Shown one piece after another: positions 7,131 through 8,967 of a stretch of 8,967 nt of DNA. Within the stretch, counting starts at the first letter, position 1; each line of letters begins with the position of its first letter. The stretch lies in assembly GCA_019309605.1 (NCBI GenBank), contig JAFDFW010000061.1, positions 1-8,967 on the forward strand. Direction: 5' to 3'. Below the pieces are notes generated by a model, which saw only the letters and a program-made list of their open reading frames with translations, was not told where the DNA came from and made no database searches. A program made the translations under genes and the position numbers. Source of the stretch: Deltaproteobacteria bacterium. GTDB lineage: Bacteria > Myxococcota_A > Polyangia > Polyangiales > Houyiibacteriaceae.

Positions 7131-8960
7131 ATGTCGGAGGGGATTGCGTCGTCGAAACCGGAGCCGTCAGGTTTGCACCCTGGGGCTGTGGTTGGTGGAA
7201 GATTCGAGGTCATCGATCAAATCGATGAGGACCCGCAGGCGGTCGTCTGGTCGGCGAGAGACCAGCAGACCAAGCGCGCGATTCTCGTTCGTGTCATCCG
7301 GCCTGATCTCGTTTCTTCGGAGGCGGCGCCCGATTTTCGTGAGGCCTGCCGCACTGCGGCCACCCTTTCGCACCGCAACATCGCGCGTGTCTTTGGCGTC
7401 GGCCGGACCCCCAAGGGCGAGCACTTCATCGCGGGTGAATGGATCGACGGCACTCGTCTCTCGGATTTCATTCAGGAACGCGATGGGGCTCCGATCTCGT
7501 TGAGGGGCATCTACAACGTCGTCACCCACCTGTGCAGCGCGCTCAGCTACGCCCACGAGAAGGGACCGCACGGAACACTTCGTCCCAGCATCGTTTGGGT
7601 CACACGCGGCGGACGGGTCAAAGTTCACGACTTCGGGGTGGGCCAGGTGCTCCTCGGCTCCGCCGGTTCGGACGCCTTCAAGAGCGCCGACCACGCGTGC
7701 TTGGCGCCTGAGGTGAAGCGCGGCGAGCCCGCTACGCCGCAGAGCGACGTGTTTGGGCTCGGAGCCATCCTGTACGAGTTGCTGACGACGCGCTCTCCAG
7801 GGACCGACTTCGTTGCACCGTCGCACGTTCGAGACGACATTCCCGCCGAGATGGACGGCATCCTGTTCCAGTGCTTGGCACCCGATGCCAAGGATCGTTT
7901 CGATTCGCCCGAAGCCGTGCGCAACGCGCTTCTACCCTTTGTCACGCAGGCCAACTCACTACCTCCCCCCGCCGAAAACGGTGTGGGCGTCGACATCGAT
8001 CTTGGCTCGGTCCTGCCGCCTTCGGACCTCGAGATACCCATGTTTTCGCTGCTGCCACAGCCAACTTCAGCTCCGCCGCCGCCACCCAAGCGTGGCCTGA
8101 TGAGCATGATCAACCAGCTCTCCGCCGATACGAAGCAGCGCTGGATGGTGGCGCAAGACAAAATGGACCACGGGCCGTTCAACGCCCGCGAGCTCATCGA
8201 ACGGCTGAACGTCGGCGGCTTCTCTGGAGACGACCTCACCTTCAATACCGACACCCGCGAGCGCAAGCCGCTCCGCGAGTGGCCGGAGTTCCGCGAATTC
8301 ATCCTGCAGCGCGAGCATCAAGACACCACCACCGCCGAACAAGCGGCCCGCGTGAACGCGCATCGCTCCGAAAAGCGCTCTTCGGCCATGAAGTGGCTCA
8401 TCGCCGCGTCTGTCATCGCTCTGGTCGTAATTTCTGTCGGTGGATTCCTGCTCTCGCGCTCGAGCGACATTCGCGAAGCAGCATCGACTGAGCTCGGCGA
8501 TCTCTTCAAGCTCGGCAAGATCACCACCGGCGAAGCCGGTCTCCTCCCCGACCAACCCGTGAAGCGGCGCAAGCGCGGCTCGAGCGCAGCTCCGGCGGCG
8601 AAACGCAGTGCCGGCTTCTTCAGCTACAACGAGGCAATGAGCCAAGCCATGGAGATCGGCGACGCATCTCAGGGCGGCGGCGAAGGCCGACTCACAGGCG
8701 GACAGGTGGCCAGCGTCATGAACCGCAACCTCAACCGCTTCTACGGTAACTGCGTCGTCCCCGAAGTGAAGAGCGGCGGCAAGCCCGGAAACGTCAAGGT
8801 CGACCTAGCCATCGCAGGCAACGGCTCGGTCCTGGGCGCGACGGTGCACGGCGGCAGTGCCGGATTCCAGGGCTGCATGGGCCAGCAGATCAAGGGCGTC
8901 CGGTTCCCGACATTCGGAGCGCCCCGCATGGGCGCGCGCTACAACTTCACCGTCAACTGA
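7131..8960 (+). CDS. Pseudokinase-GYF-TM protein with AgmX/PglI-type C-terminal domain
   Basis: A 609-residue, probably inner-membrane protein. Residues about 24-270 have a Ser/Thr kinase fold but lack catalytic elements. The Gly-rich loop reads IDEDPQAVVWSARD, the VAIK lysine is arginine (R54 in ILVRVI), and HRDLKPxN is HGTLRPSI (147-154), with Thr for the catalytic Asp. DFG (167-169), APE (192-194) and SDVFGLG remain. A Pro-rich linker (PPPPP, 315-319) leads to a GYF_2-like domain (about 337-392: RWMVAQDKMDHGPFNARELIERL). Then come a basic stretch, one transmembrane helix (420-441) and a basic/Ala linker. The tail (about 520-609) resembles the AgmX/PglI C-terminal domain and has the expected cysteine pair (C541, C582). 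The predicted topology is kinase and GYF in the cytoplasm, tail in the periplasm. A scaffold or signal-relay role is inferred. The ATG at 7131 is forced by an in-frame stop just upstream. Confidence 0.85.
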   Translation: MSEGIASSKPEPSGLHPGAVVGGRFEVIDQIDEDPQAVVWSARDQQTKRAILVRVIRPDLVSSEAAPDFREACRTAATLSHRNIARVFGVGRTPKGEHFIAGEWIDGTRLSDFIQERDGAPISLRGIYNVVTHLCSALSYAHEKGPHGTLRPSIVWVTRGGRVKVHDFGVGQVLLGSAGSDAFKSADHACLAPEVKRGEPATPQSDVFGLGAILYELLTTRSPGTDFVAPSHVRDDIPAEMDGILFQCLAPDAKDRFDSPEAVRNALLPFVTQANSLPPPAENGVGVDIDLGSVLPPSDLEIPMFSLLPQPTSAPPPPPKRGLMSMINQLSADTKQRWMVAQDKMDHGPFNARELIERLNVGGFSGDDLTFNTDTRERKPLREWPEFREFILQREHQDTTTAEQAARVNAHRSEKRSSAMKWLIAASVIALVVISVGGFLLSRSSDIREAASTELGDLFKLGKITTGEAGLLPDQPVKRRKRGSSAAPAAKRSAGFFSYNEAMSQAMEIGDASQGGGEGRLTGGQVASVMNRNLNRFYGNCVVPEVKSGGKPGNVKVDLAIAGNGSVLGATVHGGSAGFQGCMGQQIKGVRFPTFGAPRMGARYNFTVN

Positions 8961-8967
8961 TCGAAGA

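Overview
The window is GC-rich and holds eight protein-coding genes, all on the + strand. It looks like chromosomal DNA of a Myxococcota (former Deltaproteobacteria) relative. That placement is an inference from three things: the last gene combines a Ser/Thr-kinase-like domain, a GYF_2-type domain and a C-terminal tail resembling the AgmX/PglI family of myxobacteria; the codons are strongly GC-biased; and several genes appear to be read from leaderless or near-leaderless transcripts. I see no rRNA, tRNA, CRISPR array, transposase or phage gene.

Layout. Positions 2-1291 are the C-terminal half of an ATP-dependent Lon protease, cut by the window edge just after where Walker A would be. Positions 1283-1383 carry two inverted copies of a roughly 30-bp palindromic element. 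A tight cluster follows: gpsA (glycerol-3-phosphate dehydrogenase, 1396-2406), a membrane sensor histidine kinase overlapping it by one base (2406-3944), an OmpR-type response regulator (3992-4687) with its own likely promoter, an unlisted 46-residue single-span membrane protein (4692-4832), an unrecognised 151-residue membrane-anchored protein (4899-5354), and a DeaD-like RNA helicase with a DbpA-type RNA-binding tail (5351-7012), which overlaps its predecessor by four bases. A third copy of the palindrome starts at the base after the helicase stop codon. After a 118-bp gap comes a 609-residue pseudokinase-GYF-TM-AgmX/PglI-tail fusion (7131-8960).

How they fit together. The histidine kinase and response regulator form an orthodox two-component pair, with all phosphotransfer residues present in both. 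The two small membrane proteins after the regulator are positioned to be co-expressed with it and with the helicase. Lon (protein quality control), GpsA (phospholipid precursor) and the helicase (RNA remodelling) are housekeeping functions, so the unit reads as a housekeeping/stress cluster rather than a mobile island.

Most worth a second look: the degenerate kinase fused to a myxobacterial periplasmic tail; the repeated palindrome at the 3' ends of two unrelated genes, one of which takes its stop codon from the element; the two small orphan membrane proteins; and the promoter with an overlapping inverted repeat between kinase and regulator. I found no clearly new multi-gene defence or biosynthetic system.
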